Below are positions 1 to 8,141 of a stretch of 64,000 nt of DNA, in pieces. The notes beneath the pieces are model-generated. The model saw only the letters and a program-made list of their open reading frames with translations. It had not been told where the DNA came from and did no database searches. This DNA is from Streptosporangium violaceochromogenes (GTDB lineage: Bacteria; Actinomycetota; Actinomycetes; Streptosporangiales; Streptosporangiaceae), in assembly GCF_014654615.1 (NCBI RefSeq), contig NZ_BNBB01000010.1:124001-188000 (forward strand), in the 5' to 3' direction. How positions within the stretch are numbered: the first letter of the stretch is position 1; each line of letters starts with the position of its first letter. A program made the translations under genes and the position numbers.

Positions 1-263
1 TCGGCTCCCACCAGGAGACCTCCGTCAGCGAGGTCATCCGGCTGGTCCGTAAGATCGCCGGATTCACGGGGGGGAACGACACGCTGGACACCGGCGTGGC
101 CTTCGGAGCGGTCTATCAGGACATCGAACGGCGCATCCCCGAAACCACGAAAGCCCGTACGGCGCTCGGCTGGCAGTGCGCCGTCCCGCTGGAGGAGGGC
201 ATCACCAGGACGATCGAGTGGGCCCGGCGCAATCCGTGGTGGCTGCGCGGGCCCTTCGACTGA
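1..263 (+). CDS. NAD-dependent sugar epimerase/dehydratase, C-terminal fragment
   Basis: Only the last 86 codons lie in the window (frame starts at base 3, TGA at 261-263). The tail reads RRIPETTKARTALGW, then PLEEGITRTIEW, which is the typical C-terminus of extended SDR sugar-nucleotide enzymes (dTDP-glucose 4,6-dehydratase, 4-epimerase or UDP-glucuronate decarboxylase relatives). The Rossmann N-terminus and the Tyr-Lys pair are off the left edge, so the exact reaction cannot be assigned. It stops one base before the convergent aminotransferase gene. With the neighbouring aminotransferase and 3,5-epimerase it probably serves nucleotide-sugar synthesis for the polyketide cluster. Confidence 0.75.
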   Translation, partial: GSHQETSVSEVIRLVRKIAGFTGGNDTLDTGVAFGAVYQDIERRIPETTKARTALGWQCAVPLEEGITRTIEWARRNPWWLRGPFD

Positions 264-1391
264 TCACCATCCGGCCTTGATCGTGTCCACGATGTGCTGA
301 CGGTCCTCGTCGGACACCCACCGGCCGACCGGGATGCAGACCAGGTGTTTGACAACCTCCTCGACTCCGGGGAGGAGGGACACGTACGGGCGCAGCGCCG
401 TGTGACGGTCGTTACGCTCATGCACCTGGCTCACCATGACACCGGCCTCGGTCATGTGCTTGACGAACGTGTCCTTGCCGGAGACCAGCAGCGGATAAAC
501 CCAGAACGAGGACTGCCGGTCAGGGGCACGCTCGGTCAGCCGCACCCCGTCGGCGAAGGCCAGTTCGCGGTCGAAGAAGGCGGCGTTCTCCCTGTAACGG
601 CGGATCACCTCATCGGTCTCCACCAGGTTGGCCAGGCCAATCGAGGCGTTGATGTCGTTCATGTGGAACTTGTAGCCCCACTCGGGGATGTCGTCCCGGA
701 CGAGACCACGCCCCGGTGACTCGCGGTCGATTCCGAACCATCGCAGCCGCCTGGCCCGCTCGCTCAGCTCCGGGCCGGGCAACACCATGAGCCCTCCGTC
801 ACCCGTGGTGAAATGTTTGACCGCCTGGAAACTGAAGACCGCGATGTTGCCGTGGTTCCCCAGCGGCGACCCACGGTAGGTGGAGCCCCAGGCATGCGCG
901 CAGTCCTCGATCACGACAGGCCGGAACCCGTGGACGGCCTCCGCCTCGTCCAAGATCTCACTCAGCCGGGCGAGGTCGACCGGATAGCCGGCGAAGTGGA
1001 CCACCATGATCGCACGGGTGGCCGGGGTGATCTTCCGGGCCAGGTCGTCGAGATCCACGTTGAGCGTCGCAGGGTCCACATCGACCCATCGCGGCCGCAA
1101 TCCGTTCGCGAGGATCGCCCAATTGGTGGCGACCATTGTCAGAGGGGTGGTGAGCACCTCGCCCTTGCCCTCGCCCGGTTCGCCCCCTGGGTTCGTCGCC
1201 AGCCGCAAGGCGAGATGGAGACCGGAGGTCCCGCTGTTCACCGTGGCCACGAAGGGGTTACCGATCCGGTCGCGTAGCGCCTGCTCGAACTCGTCGACCA
1301 CCGGCCCCTGACCGATCGTTCCGCTGGCGAGAACCCGGGCCACGGCGCTGGAGGCCGACTCGGACATCTCCACGCGCAGCAGCGGGATCAC
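264..1391 (-). CDS. DegT/DnrJ/EryC1 sugar aminotransferase
   Basis: 375 residues, full length for the family. These PLP enzymes transaminate 3- or 4-keto nucleotide sugars. The PLP lysine is expected at Lys192 (FQAVKHFTTGDGG) and Asp163 (VIEDCAHAWG) should contact the cofactor ring nitrogen. The substrate-binding N-terminus (GQGP near residues 27-30, NSGTSGLHLAL near 52) is intact. The start overlaps the stop of the upstream 3,5-epimerase by ATGA, so the two are likely translationally coupled. Its presence implies an amino-deoxysugar, or a stereochemically edited one, for the aromatic polyketide. Whether it acts at C-3 or C-4 cannot be read from sequence. Confidence 0.9.
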   Translation of the reverse strand: MIPLLRVEMSESASSAVARVLASGTIGQGPVVDEFEQALRDRIGNPFVATVNSGTSGLHLALRLATNPGGEPGEGKGEVLTTPLTMVATNWAILANGLRPRWVDVDPATLNVDLDDLARKITPATRAIMVVHFAGYPVDLARLSEILDEAEAVHGFRPVVIEDCAHAWGSTYRGSPLGNHGNIAVFSFQAVKHFTTGDGGLMVLPGPELSERARRLRWFGIDRESPGRGLVRDDIPEWGYKFHMNDINASIGLANLVETDEVIRRYRENAAFFDRELAFADGVRLTERAPDRQSSFWVYPLLVSGKDTFVKHMTEAGVMVSQVHERNDRHTALRPYVSLLPGVEEVVKHLVCIPVGRWVSDEDRQHIVDTIKAGW

Positions 1392-2029
1392 CGGTATCTC
1401 CTCGTGCGGTCGGAGGCGACATCACCGGCGTCGGCGCACAGTTCCTCGTACCGCGCCCTGCACTCGGCGTAGTCGGGCAGGATTCCCCGCTCCAGGGCCT
1501 CGCGCAGGCTGGGCGCGTTCCTGTCCTTGTCGGAGAGGAACCGCTCGCACTCCTGCGGCCAGGGCAGACCAAGTTCCGGGTCGAGCGGGTCGACCAGAAT
1601 CTCCTTCTCCGGGGCATAGGTGCTTGAGCAGAGGTAGACAACGGTCGCCTCGTCGGTCAGTGGCGCGAACGCGTGGCCGTGCCCCTCCGCCAAGTACAGT
1701 CCGTGCCGGTCACGGTCGTCCAGCCGGACCGGCTCCCACTCGCCGAACGTCGGCGAGCCGACCCGGACGTCGACGACGACATCCACGATCTCGCCGCGCA
1801 CACAGCTGATATAGCGGGACTGCCCGGGCGGCAGCGCGAAGGCGTGGATGCCCCGGATCGTGCCGCGCCGCGAGCGGGAGCAGTTGACCTGCGCCACCCT
1901 CAGGGGATGGCCGACGACCTCACGAAAAACCGGCTCGCTAAAGGTCTCAAGAAATTCCCCTCTCTCGTCCGGAAAAATCTTCGGCTTGATCAGGAAAGCA
2001 CCGTCGATTCCAAGTTCTTCGATCCACAT
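1388..2029 (-). CDS. dTDP-4-keto-6-deoxy-sugar 3,5-epimerase (RmlC family)
   Basis: 213 residues from the ATG at 2029, which has AGAAGG eight bases upstream; an in-frame start at 2152 would add a non-homologous leader. The cupin fold is recognisable from FPDERGEFLETF near the N-terminus, RGIHAF with the family catalytic His, DVRVGSPTFG and the EGHGHAF strand. The family epimerises C-3 and/or C-5 of dTDP-4-keto-6-deoxyglucose, giving L-sugars or 3-epimers. It is the first gene of a leftward two-gene operon with the aminotransferase and is divergent from the methyltransferase at 2297. Confidence 0.88.
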   Translation of the reverse strand: MWIEELGIDGAFLIKPKIFPDERGEFLETFSEPVFREVVGHPLRVAQVNCSRSRRGTIRGIHAFALPPGQSRYISCVRGEIVDVVVDVRVGSPTFGEWEPVRLDDRDRHGLYLAEGHGHAFAPLTDEATVVYLCSSTYAPEKEILVDPLDPELGLPWPQECERFLSDKDRNAPSLREALERGILPDYAECRARYEELCADAGDVASDRTRRYR

Positions 2030-2296
2030 TTCCACACCTTCTCTCGCCCGGCCGTCGCCGCCGACAATAAAAAAATTTACCAGCGACAATCGAGGCGGGC
2101 AATCCCCCTCTGCCTCGCGGGACACGCCTCCCTCAATATTCGAGTACGGCACCAGCGAACATCGATCCCGCCTCCAGCGATACGTGCAAAAATCGCACCG
2201 TGCACCCGCTTTCCGAAATCGGCATCGGTTCGGCCGGACAACAAAAAAATGTCGCCCGGCGGACCGAAGCGACGATCACAGTAAAAGGGTTTGCCA
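2030..2296. promoter_or_regulatory. Divergent promoter region, AT-enriched
   Basis: 267 bp between the start of the 3,5-epimerase (minus) and the methyltransferase (plus). It has several A-runs (near 2070 and 2245), much lower GC than the flanking genes, and no convincing ORF. Divergent transcription starts should lie here. I could not fix -10/-35 boxes with confidence. Confidence 0.5.
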
Positions 2297-2911
2297 ATGC
2301 CTGAGTCATGGCTGTACAGCATCCAGTACAAGACCGGGACGGCCCGCTGGGCAGGCCGCCTGGGACTTGAGTTGCGAGACCTGGTGAAGTCCGGACGGAT
2401 ATCGCCGGAAACACATCCCCGGGTCGTCGACCTGGGGTGCGGGCAAGGCGAGGCAGCCGTCTACCTCGCCAGGCACGGCTTCCAGGTGGTCGGGGTGGAC
2501 TTCTCCCCGGTCGCGCTGCGCAAGGCGCGGGCGGCCGCCGCCCGCGCGGGGGTGGCGGACCGCTGCCGGTTCGTCGAGGGCGACCTGACCGCACCACGCG
2601 TCCCCGGCGTGGACGGCCCGTTCAACGTGATCATCGACCTGGGCACACTCGACGACCTTCAGGGGGCGGATCGCAGGGCCGCGGCCAGGACGGTCAAGCG
2701 GCTGTCGGGGCCGGGGGCCCTGTACTTCCTGTGGTGCGTCCACCACGACGGCAATCTTCCGTTCAATCTCAAGGGAATCCTGCTCCGCCTCAACCCGAAG
2801 CTGGTTCCGGGTGAGGAAAACGACCTTTTCGGGGATGTTTTCAAGATTGAGCGACTGCCCTCCCCCGCCCCCTCCTCCTATTTCGCCAGTTTCCTTATGA
2901 CCCGCCGATGA
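2297..2911 (+). CDS. SAM-dependent class I methyltransferase
   Basis: 204 residues starting at the ATG at 2297, which has AAAAGGG seven bases upstream. Motif I is VVDLGCGQG (residues 43-51), followed by VVGVDFSPVAL (motif post-I) and an acidic stretch near VEGDL. The compact architecture resembles small-molecule methyltransferases rather than the two-domain O-methyltransferases elsewhere in the cluster. It overlaps the following amidohydrolase by ATGA. Beside the aminotransferase it could be a sugar N-methyltransferase, but it could equally methylate the aglycone. Confidence 0.8.
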   Translation: MPESWLYSIQYKTGTARWAGRLGLELRDLVKSGRISPETHPRVVDLGCGQGEAAVYLARHGFQVVGVDFSPVALRKARAAAARAGVADRCRFVEGDLTAPRVPGVDGPFNVIIDLGTLDDLQGADRRAAARTVKRLSGPGALYFLWCVHHDGNLPFNLKGILLRLNPKLVPGEENDLFGDVFKIERLPSPAPSSYFASFLMTRR

Positions 2912-4059
2912 ACGGAGAGAGTGTGGCCGACAAGCGCGGCGCCGGAAGATGGCTGCAGGCGGCACTGGCAGAGGTGGTGATGCGGCGCCGAATGCTCCGG
3001 ATCGTGAGCACCGTCGCCATGGCGGGTGGCCTGGCGAAAACGCAGGGCGCGGTCGAGGCGAACGCCGGAACCGGGCGAGCCGGGAACGGCCCCTGGCGCA
3101 TCGACACCCACAACCACGCCGTTCCACCGAAAATGCAGGAATGGGCCGTGAAGGCCGGCATCCTGCCACCGGACCGGTCGACGTGGCCGACCTGGGCGCG
3201 CTGGAGCCTCCCCGCCGCCGAAGAGGTCATGGAGGAGAACGAGATCGCGGCCGCGGTGACCTCCTCGCCCGCGCCGTTCGAGGTGTTCAGGGACGCCGCA
3301 CAGGTCACGGCAGGCGCCCGGGTCATCAACGAGTCGCTCGCCGACCTGGTCAGGGAACGGCCGAAGCGGTTCGGCTTTTTCGCCTACCTGCCGCTGACCG
3401 ACGTCGACGCCGCCCTGGCGGAGGCCGACTACGCCCTCGACACGCTCAAAGCGGAGGGGGTACTCCTGCTGACGCACGTGAACGGCAGGTACATCGGCGA
3501 CAGGTCGTTCGAGCCGCTCTTCGCCGAACTCGACCGGCGGCACGCGGTGGCCTTCGTCCATCCGCAGTTTCTGCCCGGCGGCACACCACCCGGAATCCCC
3601 GACTTCATGGGTGACTTCCTCCTGGACACGACCAGGGCGGCGTTGAGCCTGATGATGGGGGGAACCCTGGACCGTCACGGCAACCTGTCGATCATCCTTT
3701 CTCACGGCGGCGGTTTCCTCCCCTACATGGCCGCCCGGATCGACTCCCGCTCGCACGACGAAGAAGGCGTCGAACCGGCGACCCTCCGCTCCCATGTGCG
3801 GCGCTTCTACTACGACACCGCCATGCCCACCTCCCCCTACGCGACGCCGTCGCTCCTACGGGCTGCGGACCACTCGCGTCTCCTCTACGGAACCGACTAC
3901 AGCATGAGGACGGCGGAGGCGGTCCACCACGTGACGCGGGAGCTGACCCGCGACCCGCTGATCGAGCGCCGACTGCACCGGAGGATCGAACGCGACAACG
4001 CGCTGTGTCTCCTCCCGACCCTGGCGAAGCGCGTCGGCGCGGCCGTCCCGCTCCCGTAA
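2908..4059 (+). CDS. Amidohydrolase-2 family metal enzyme (ACMSD / resorcylate-decarboxylase-like)
   Basis: 383 residues. Metal-site residues are visible in order: His68-x-His70 (IDTHNH), His218 (FVHPQ), His266 (LSHGGG) and Asp330 (YGTDY), matching PF04909 enzymes that usually decarboxylate aromatic acids non-oxidatively. The N-terminal 60 residues contain an Arg-rich hydrophobic stretch (MRRRMLRIVSTVAMAGG) that may be a vestigial export signal. It is translationally coupled to the upstream methyltransferase. In a polyketide cluster it could remove the terminal carboxylate of the folded polyketide, or hydrolyse an intermediate; this role is inference. Confidence 0.78.
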   Translation: MNGESVADKRGAGRWLQAALAEVVMRRRMLRIVSTVAMAGGLAKTQGAVEANAGTGRAGNGPWRIDTHNHAVPPKMQEWAVKAGILPPDRSTWPTWARWSLPAAEEVMEENEIAAAVTSSPAPFEVFRDAAQVTAGARVINESLADLVRERPKRFGFFAYLPLTDVDAALAEADYALDTLKAEGVLLLTHVNGRYIGDRSFEPLFAELDRRHAVAFVHPQFLPGGTPPGIPDFMGDFLLDTTRAALSLMMGGTLDRHGNLSIILSHGGGFLPYMAARIDSRSHDEEGVEPATLRSHVRRFYYDTAMPTSPYATPSLLRAADHSRLLYGTDYSMRTAEAVHHVTRELTRDPLIERRLHRRIERDNALCLLPTLAKRVGAAVPLP

Positions 4060-4300
4060 CACGCCCCCCTCGACCGGGCGACGGTCTCCGGCAGGCGGAT
4101 CCCGCGGTACCCCGGACGGCGGCAACCGCCCCGCCGGCCCGTCCGTCACGGCCACGGCTCCGCTTGCGGTGCGAAAGGGAGCCGGCGAGTCACCGCGACC
4201 AGGAGGCTCGCGCCCTCACCCGTGAACAGCCGGGGACCGGCGCCTGCCGCAGCCTCGTTCCGCATGCGGCTGGGAGCGGCGGACCGTCTCGACCCCCTCC
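4060..4300. other. Convergent intergenic region with weak hairpins
   Basis: The space between two converging genes. A 7-bp inverted repeat (CGGCTCC at 4155-4161, GGAGCCG at 4178-4184) and a 5-bp GGCGG/CCGCC hairpin (4118-4130) could terminate transcription. No coding potential is evident. Confidence 0.35.
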
Positions 4301-5167
4301 TCACATGGGCGAATTCATCGGAACCTCGCACCAAAGGATCTCCAGCTCTGCCCCGTTGCAGACCAGGTCAAGACGGGAAGGCTCCCCCATGCGGGCCACG
4401 ACCGCGTGATAAAGGTCCACCATTTGGTGGATCAGCCGGTCCGGGACGGCCACCATGTGGCGCAGCATCGATGGCACGCTGGACTCCTGTACTCCTCCGA
4501 TATCGGCGACCACGATGTCCTTCTTGAGCGCGATCCGGCTGCGGGAAACCTGCTGCGCGCTGACGATGAACTCGTCGGCGGGCAGCGGATGGCCGACCGA
4601 GTGCTCGTGCAGTCCCCATCCCGCCCGCACCTTGATGTCGCCCGGCCGGCCGGTGATCGCGACGGCAGGCGAGAGCGTGGCCCAGACCTCGGAGTCGTTG
4701 AACCGGCGAATGAGGATGATCTCCCGTACGACGCCATCCGGCCAGCCATGCCGGCGCCGCAGTGCCCGGGCCCGGTCGGAGAAGAACGGAGCGAGGCATT
4801 CGGTCACCGCCTCGGCCACCGCCTCTTCGCCGGAGACGTTCAGGAACGTCCAGGGGTGGCCGATCCAGGAGGGCACCGACGGCGGCTCGACGAGGAGCGA
4901 GCGCACCTCCACGGAGGGCGTGGGCAGGCCACACATCTCGCCCAGTTGGTGATAGGCCTTGTTCAGCGCATCCTGCCAAGGGCCCAGGGCGCCGAGCGGG
5001 AACACCTCGAAGGGCGGAGCCGACACGCAGAAACCGGGGGCCACGGGGAACTCGTCCCACAGCTCCGCCAGGCAGGCGATCTCGTCTCCCACCACCGCCC
5101 GATCCCGGCCGGGCGGAGCGCTGAGCCAGCGAATTCCCTCGCCGGCGCCGGACTCTATGCCGACCAC
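4301..5167 (-). CDS. Stand-alone PEP-synthase/PPDK N-terminal (ATP-grasp-like) protein
   Basis: 288 residues from a GTG at 5167 preceded by AAGGAGG at an 11-base spacing; the longer open frame upstream is not homologous. The order of motifs follows the PPDK/PEP-synthase nucleotide-binding domain (PF01326): VAPGFCVSAPPF, then VEVRS, TFLNVSGEEAVAEAV, RRFNDSEVWATLSPA, RAGWGL and a C-terminal ELEILW in the place of the usual iLQaRP. The SSA..ED loop and the DPvTG motif are eroded, and there is no swivelling phospho-His or PEP-binding domain. It may be a degenerate ATP-grasp enzyme, a phosphotransferase-derived resistance protein, or a non-catalytic homologue. Confidence 0.65.
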   Translation of the reverse strand: MVGIESGAGEGIRWLSAPPGRDRAVVGDEIACLAELWDEFPVAPGFCVSAPPFEVFPLGALGPWQDALNKAYHQLGEMCGLPTPSVEVRSLLVEPPSVPSWIGHPWTFLNVSGEEAVAEAVTECLAPFFSDRARALRRRHGWPDGVVREIILIRRFNDSEVWATLSPAVAITGRPGDIKVRAGWGLHEHSVGHPLPADEFIVSAQQVSRSRIALKKDIVVADIGGVQESSVPSMLRHMVAVPDRLIHQMVDLYHAVVARMGEPSRLDLVCNGAELEILWCEVPMNSPM

Positions 5168-5256
5168 ACGAATCGCCGCCTCCTTATGAGAGTTCTCATT
5201 ACCAGGGCCACAGGCCGGACAGGACGACAGGACGGAGTCTCGGCCCGCGGGCCGAG

Positions 5257-5649
5257 TCACGGCCGCGAGGTCTCGGACGTCGGCGCCGACGGCGCGCCGA
5301 CGTCCTCGGGGAGGGCCTTCCCGTGCCGGATGCGGTCGGCCTGGTGCGCGTGACGGTTGACGGCAGCCCGGAGGAAGTCCCGTACATCCCGGACCCGCTG
5401 GGCACACTCCGCCCGTTCCAGCCGGTCGATCGCGATCGTCGCCGCGCTGGGAGACGGCCTCGCAGCTGTGGCCGGCTCCCCCGCCGTCATCGGACCGAGT
5501 GCGAACACACACCCCATGCAGCGCATATCCGTCCGGTTGACGCCCAGGCGTACCGCCGCCGCCTCGTCCGACGCGTCCGAGACGTTCCGCAGCTGCATCA
5601 CGGCGACCTGGACCTCGTCGACGAGGGACCCCCACATTTCCTTTGACAC
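5257..5649 (-). CDS. MarR-family transcriptional regulator, C-terminally divergent
   Basis: 130 residues. The winged-helix core is recognisable: LGVNRTDMRCMG, GPMTAGEPATAARPSPSAATIAIDRLERA and RVRDVRD correspond to the helices and wing of MarR proteins. After the wing the sequence (FLRAAVNRHAHQAD onward) is only loosely similar and ends early, so the C-terminal dimerisation helix may be shortened. It is divergent from the MFS exporter at 5762, the usual arrangement for a ligand-relieved drug-export repressor. The 112-bp AT-rich gap between them holds a palindrome. Confidence 0.65.
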   Translation of the reverse strand: MSKEMWGSLVDEVQVAVMQLRNVSDASDEAAAVRLGVNRTDMRCMGCVFALGPMTAGEPATAARPSPSAATIAIDRLERAECAQRVRDVRDFLRAAVNRHAHQADRIRHGKALPEDVGAPSAPTSETSRP

Positions 5650-5761
5650 TTTAAATTTCTATCTACTAGACTTATTGATTATCAAAGTATATATCGTCCT
5701 TCCCAGTGGTACACCCTTCCCGGGGCACCCGGGACCCGAGTCCTCCAAGGAGACACAAGGA
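5650..5761. promoter_or_regulatory. MarR/MFS divergent promoter with palindromic operator candidate
   Basis: A strikingly AT-rich stretch (5641-5695) in a GC-rich window. TTGAT-T-ATCAA at 5675-5685 is a perfect 5+5 palindrome, within the size range of MarR half-sites. AAGGAG at 5747-5752 is the ribosome-binding site for the exporter. MarR autoregulation and control of the exporter are inferred. Confidence 0.5.
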
Positions 5762-7363
5762 GTGAGCGAACGCCGCGGGAACCCATGGATCGTCATGATC
5801 ACGCTCTGCATCGGGTTCTTCATGACCATCCTGGACACGACAATCGTCAACATCGCCATCCCCGACATCCTCACGGACCTGGATGCGACGATCACCGAAG
5901 TACTGTGGGTGATGAGCGCCTACATCCTCGTGGTGGCCGTACTCGTGATCACGGCGGGCCGCATGGGCGACATCGTCGGACCCCGTAAGGTCTTCATCGC
6001 CGGCATGATCCTTTTCACGGTCGCCTCGGCGCTGTGCGGGGCCGCCCAGGAACCCTGGCAGCTCATCGCCGCCCGCGCCGTACAGGGCGTCGGCGCCGCG
6101 CTGATCACCCCGCAGACCCTGACCATCCTGACGGCGGTCTTCCCGCCCGAGAAGCGGGGCCTGCCCAGCGCGGTGTGGGGTATCACAGCCGGGCTGGCCG
6201 GACTGGCCGGCCCAACACTCGGCGGTCTGCTCGTCACGGAAGGCACCTGGCGCTGGGTCTTCTATGTCAACGTGCCGCTCGGAGTCGTCACCGTCATCAT
6301 GGCCTTCGCGCTCATTCCCGACTTACGCCCGGGCAAGCGCCTCCACCTGGATCTCACCGGAGTGCTCCTTGCCAGCGCCGCGCTCGGCGCGATCACCTAC
6401 GGACTCCTCGAAGGCAACCGCTACGAGTGGGGAAGGATCACCTCCTTCCTCACTGTTCCGATGGTCATCGGGGCGGGTCTGGTGCTGCTCGCGGTGTTCC
6501 TGGCGGCCCAGGCTCGGGCCCGGCAGCCGTTGCTCCCCTTGGGGATCTTCAAAGACCGCGGTTTCTCCCTCATGAGCTTCGTGACCGTCGCCGTCTCCTT
6601 CGGGATGATGGGACTGTCGCTGACTCTCACGATCTACCTGCAACAGGTGCTCGGGCTCAGTGCGCTCCAGGCCGGCCTCACACTCGCGCCGACCGCGCTC
6701 TCCATGATGGTCTCCTTCCCGGTTGTGGGATTCCTGATCGACAAGATCGGCGGGAAGTACGTCCTCATCGGCGGGCTCACGCTCTATCCGGTCAGCCTGG
6801 CACTCATCGGAGTAATGGCCCAGACCGACTCCGGCCAGTGGGCACTGCTCGGGCCGCTCATCCTCGCGGGCATCAGCCAGGCGGCCGCCTTCGCCCCGAC
6901 CGTCACAATAGCCATGCAGGACGTGCGGGCCGAGTTCGCGGGCGCCGCGTCGGGCGCCTTCAACGCGATACGCCAGATGGGCTTCCTGATCGCGCTCGCC
7001 GCGATAGGCGCGGTCCTGCAGAATCGCCTGGCCGACGAACTGCACGACGAGGCGCGACGCCGGGCGGAACAACTGCCCGGCCAATACCGTGAGGACTTCG
7101 TCCACGCGGTCACCTCGGCGGCCGGAGGCGTCGAGGCGGGAGCGGAGAATGTGCGGTTGCCCGCCGGGGTGAGTGGCCGTCTGGCCCAGCAAATGCGGGA
7201 GATCGCCCAGTCGGCGTTCGATCACTCCTTTGTGGGTGCCCTGCGATGGGCCTTGCTGATCTGCGCCGTGGTGGTGGTCATCGCCGGGCTGCTGAGTTTC
7301 GCCGCCAAACGGCCCGGCCCCGCCGAGAACCCCACCTCCGAAGAGGAACTGACACTGACATGA
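5762..7363 (+). CDS. MFS drug-export protein, DHA2 (EmrB/QacA) family
   Basis: 533 residues from GTG 5762 (AAGGAG nine bases upstream). It begins with a first membrane helix followed by motif LDTTIVNIAIPDI, and has the antiporter motif C region (GPTLGGLL) and about 14 hydrophobic segments, as expected for proton-coupled multidrug exporters. It probably exports the cluster product and provides self-resistance. Codon 188 (6323-6325) is TTA, the rare Leu codon read by the bldA tRNA in streptomycetes. A long extracytoplasmic or cytoplasmic insertion near residues 425-475 is rich in charged residues. Confidence 0.92.
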   Translation: MSERRGNPWIVMITLCIGFFMTILDTTIVNIAIPDILTDLDATITEVLWVMSAYILVVAVLVITAGRMGDIVGPRKVFIAGMILFTVASALCGAAQEPWQLIAARAVQGVGAALITPQTLTILTAVFPPEKRGLPSAVWGITAGLAGLAGPTLGGLLVTEGTWRWVFYVNVPLGVVTVIMAFALIPDLRPGKRLHLDLTGVLLASAALGAITYGLLEGNRYEWGRITSFLTVPMVIGAGLVLLAVFLAAQARARQPLLPLGIFKDRGFSLMSFVTVAVSFGMMGLSLTLTIYLQQVLGLSALQAGLTLAPTALSMMVSFPVVGFLIDKIGGKYVLIGGLTLYPVSLALIGVMAQTDSGQWALLGPLILAGISQAAAFAPTVTIAMQDVRAEFAGAASGAFNAIRQMGFLIALAAIGAVLQNRLADELHDEARRRAEQLPGQYREDFVHAVTSAAGGVEAGAENVRLPAGVSGRLAQQMREIAQSAFDHSFVGALRWALLICAVVVVIAGLLSFAAKRPGPAENPTSEEELTLT

Positions 7364-8141
7364 GCAGCCCGTCCCCGCCCCGTATCCGCCTCCCCGGGGC
7401 ATCCGGGCGGGAACGGACCCGACCACGGACGTCCCAACGAGTTTGATGTCACCACGTGGACAACGGCGCATCAAGCCGCTTCGGAAGCGGACGGGAAGAT
7501 TCCGTCTTCACGGCGAAAGGGCACAACCCGCCTGTCGCGTGCAGCTGATTGCGCAGCGCTCCCCCCTGCCCTTCCGTCTGAAGTTCCGCCTTGCCCCCGC
7601 CCCTCCAGCAGCCTTCCAGCAGGAATCTACCGTCATGCTCGACAATCACGGTCAAGCACCCCAGGTGGGTCACGGTCCCCAGAAAAGGAATACGAGCTCG
7701 GCAATTCTATGCCGTAGTATGCGCTAAGCGGCAAAAATATGTGTTGCGACGGGGGTTAGCGAATGCTTCGGGCGGTCTGCCTGCATGTTACGCATCAGAA
7801 ATTTTCGGTGACGCCCGGCGGCATCAAACGGTGGAAGCGGTTTTGGAGAGCATCTCGGCTGAGGCCGCGACGCTCCCGTTCGGCGTGCCTCCGAGAAGTG
7901 CACGCACGATAACCCTCCGGCCGCCCCTGCGGGCCACCGCAGGGCAGATCACCGATTCGCCCGGGTCGACACGCGCGACGCCCCCCATTTTCGACGGGTT
8001 CTGTGCCGGGAAACGTGAGATCTCCCCACGGTCGGCTGTTGTCAGCAAAGCACGGCGAGGACGGGAACTCCGCTCTCAGGACAGATCCCTGCCTCGCATT
8101 CTTCCGGAAGGTCCGATTGCCTTAACCGCTTAGGGGTCAAG
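7364..8141. other. Long intergenic region upstream of the SARP gene
   Basis: 778 bp without a supported gene. GC drops around 7690-7830, where AT-rich stretches (for example AAAAATATGTG near 7734) suggest promoter DNA for the SARP gene. The short open frames here have no recognisable protein features. AGGGGTC at 8132-8138 serves as ribosome-binding site for the next gene. Confidence 0.4.

Noticed and set aside
2077-2331. 84-codon minus-strand frame in the divergent region
   Set aside because: It overlaps the methyltransferase start, lacks protein-like features and shares the AT-rich promoter DNA.
5168-5635. Upstream extension of the PEP-synthase-like protein to 444 residues
   Set aside because: The added 156 residues are low-complexity, overlap the MarR gene and have no homology-like pattern; AAGGAGG favours GTG 5167.
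7449-7673. 74-codon minus-strand open frame upstream of the SARP gene
   Set aside because: No ribosome-binding site, no recognisable fold, lies in an AT-shifted regulatory stretch.
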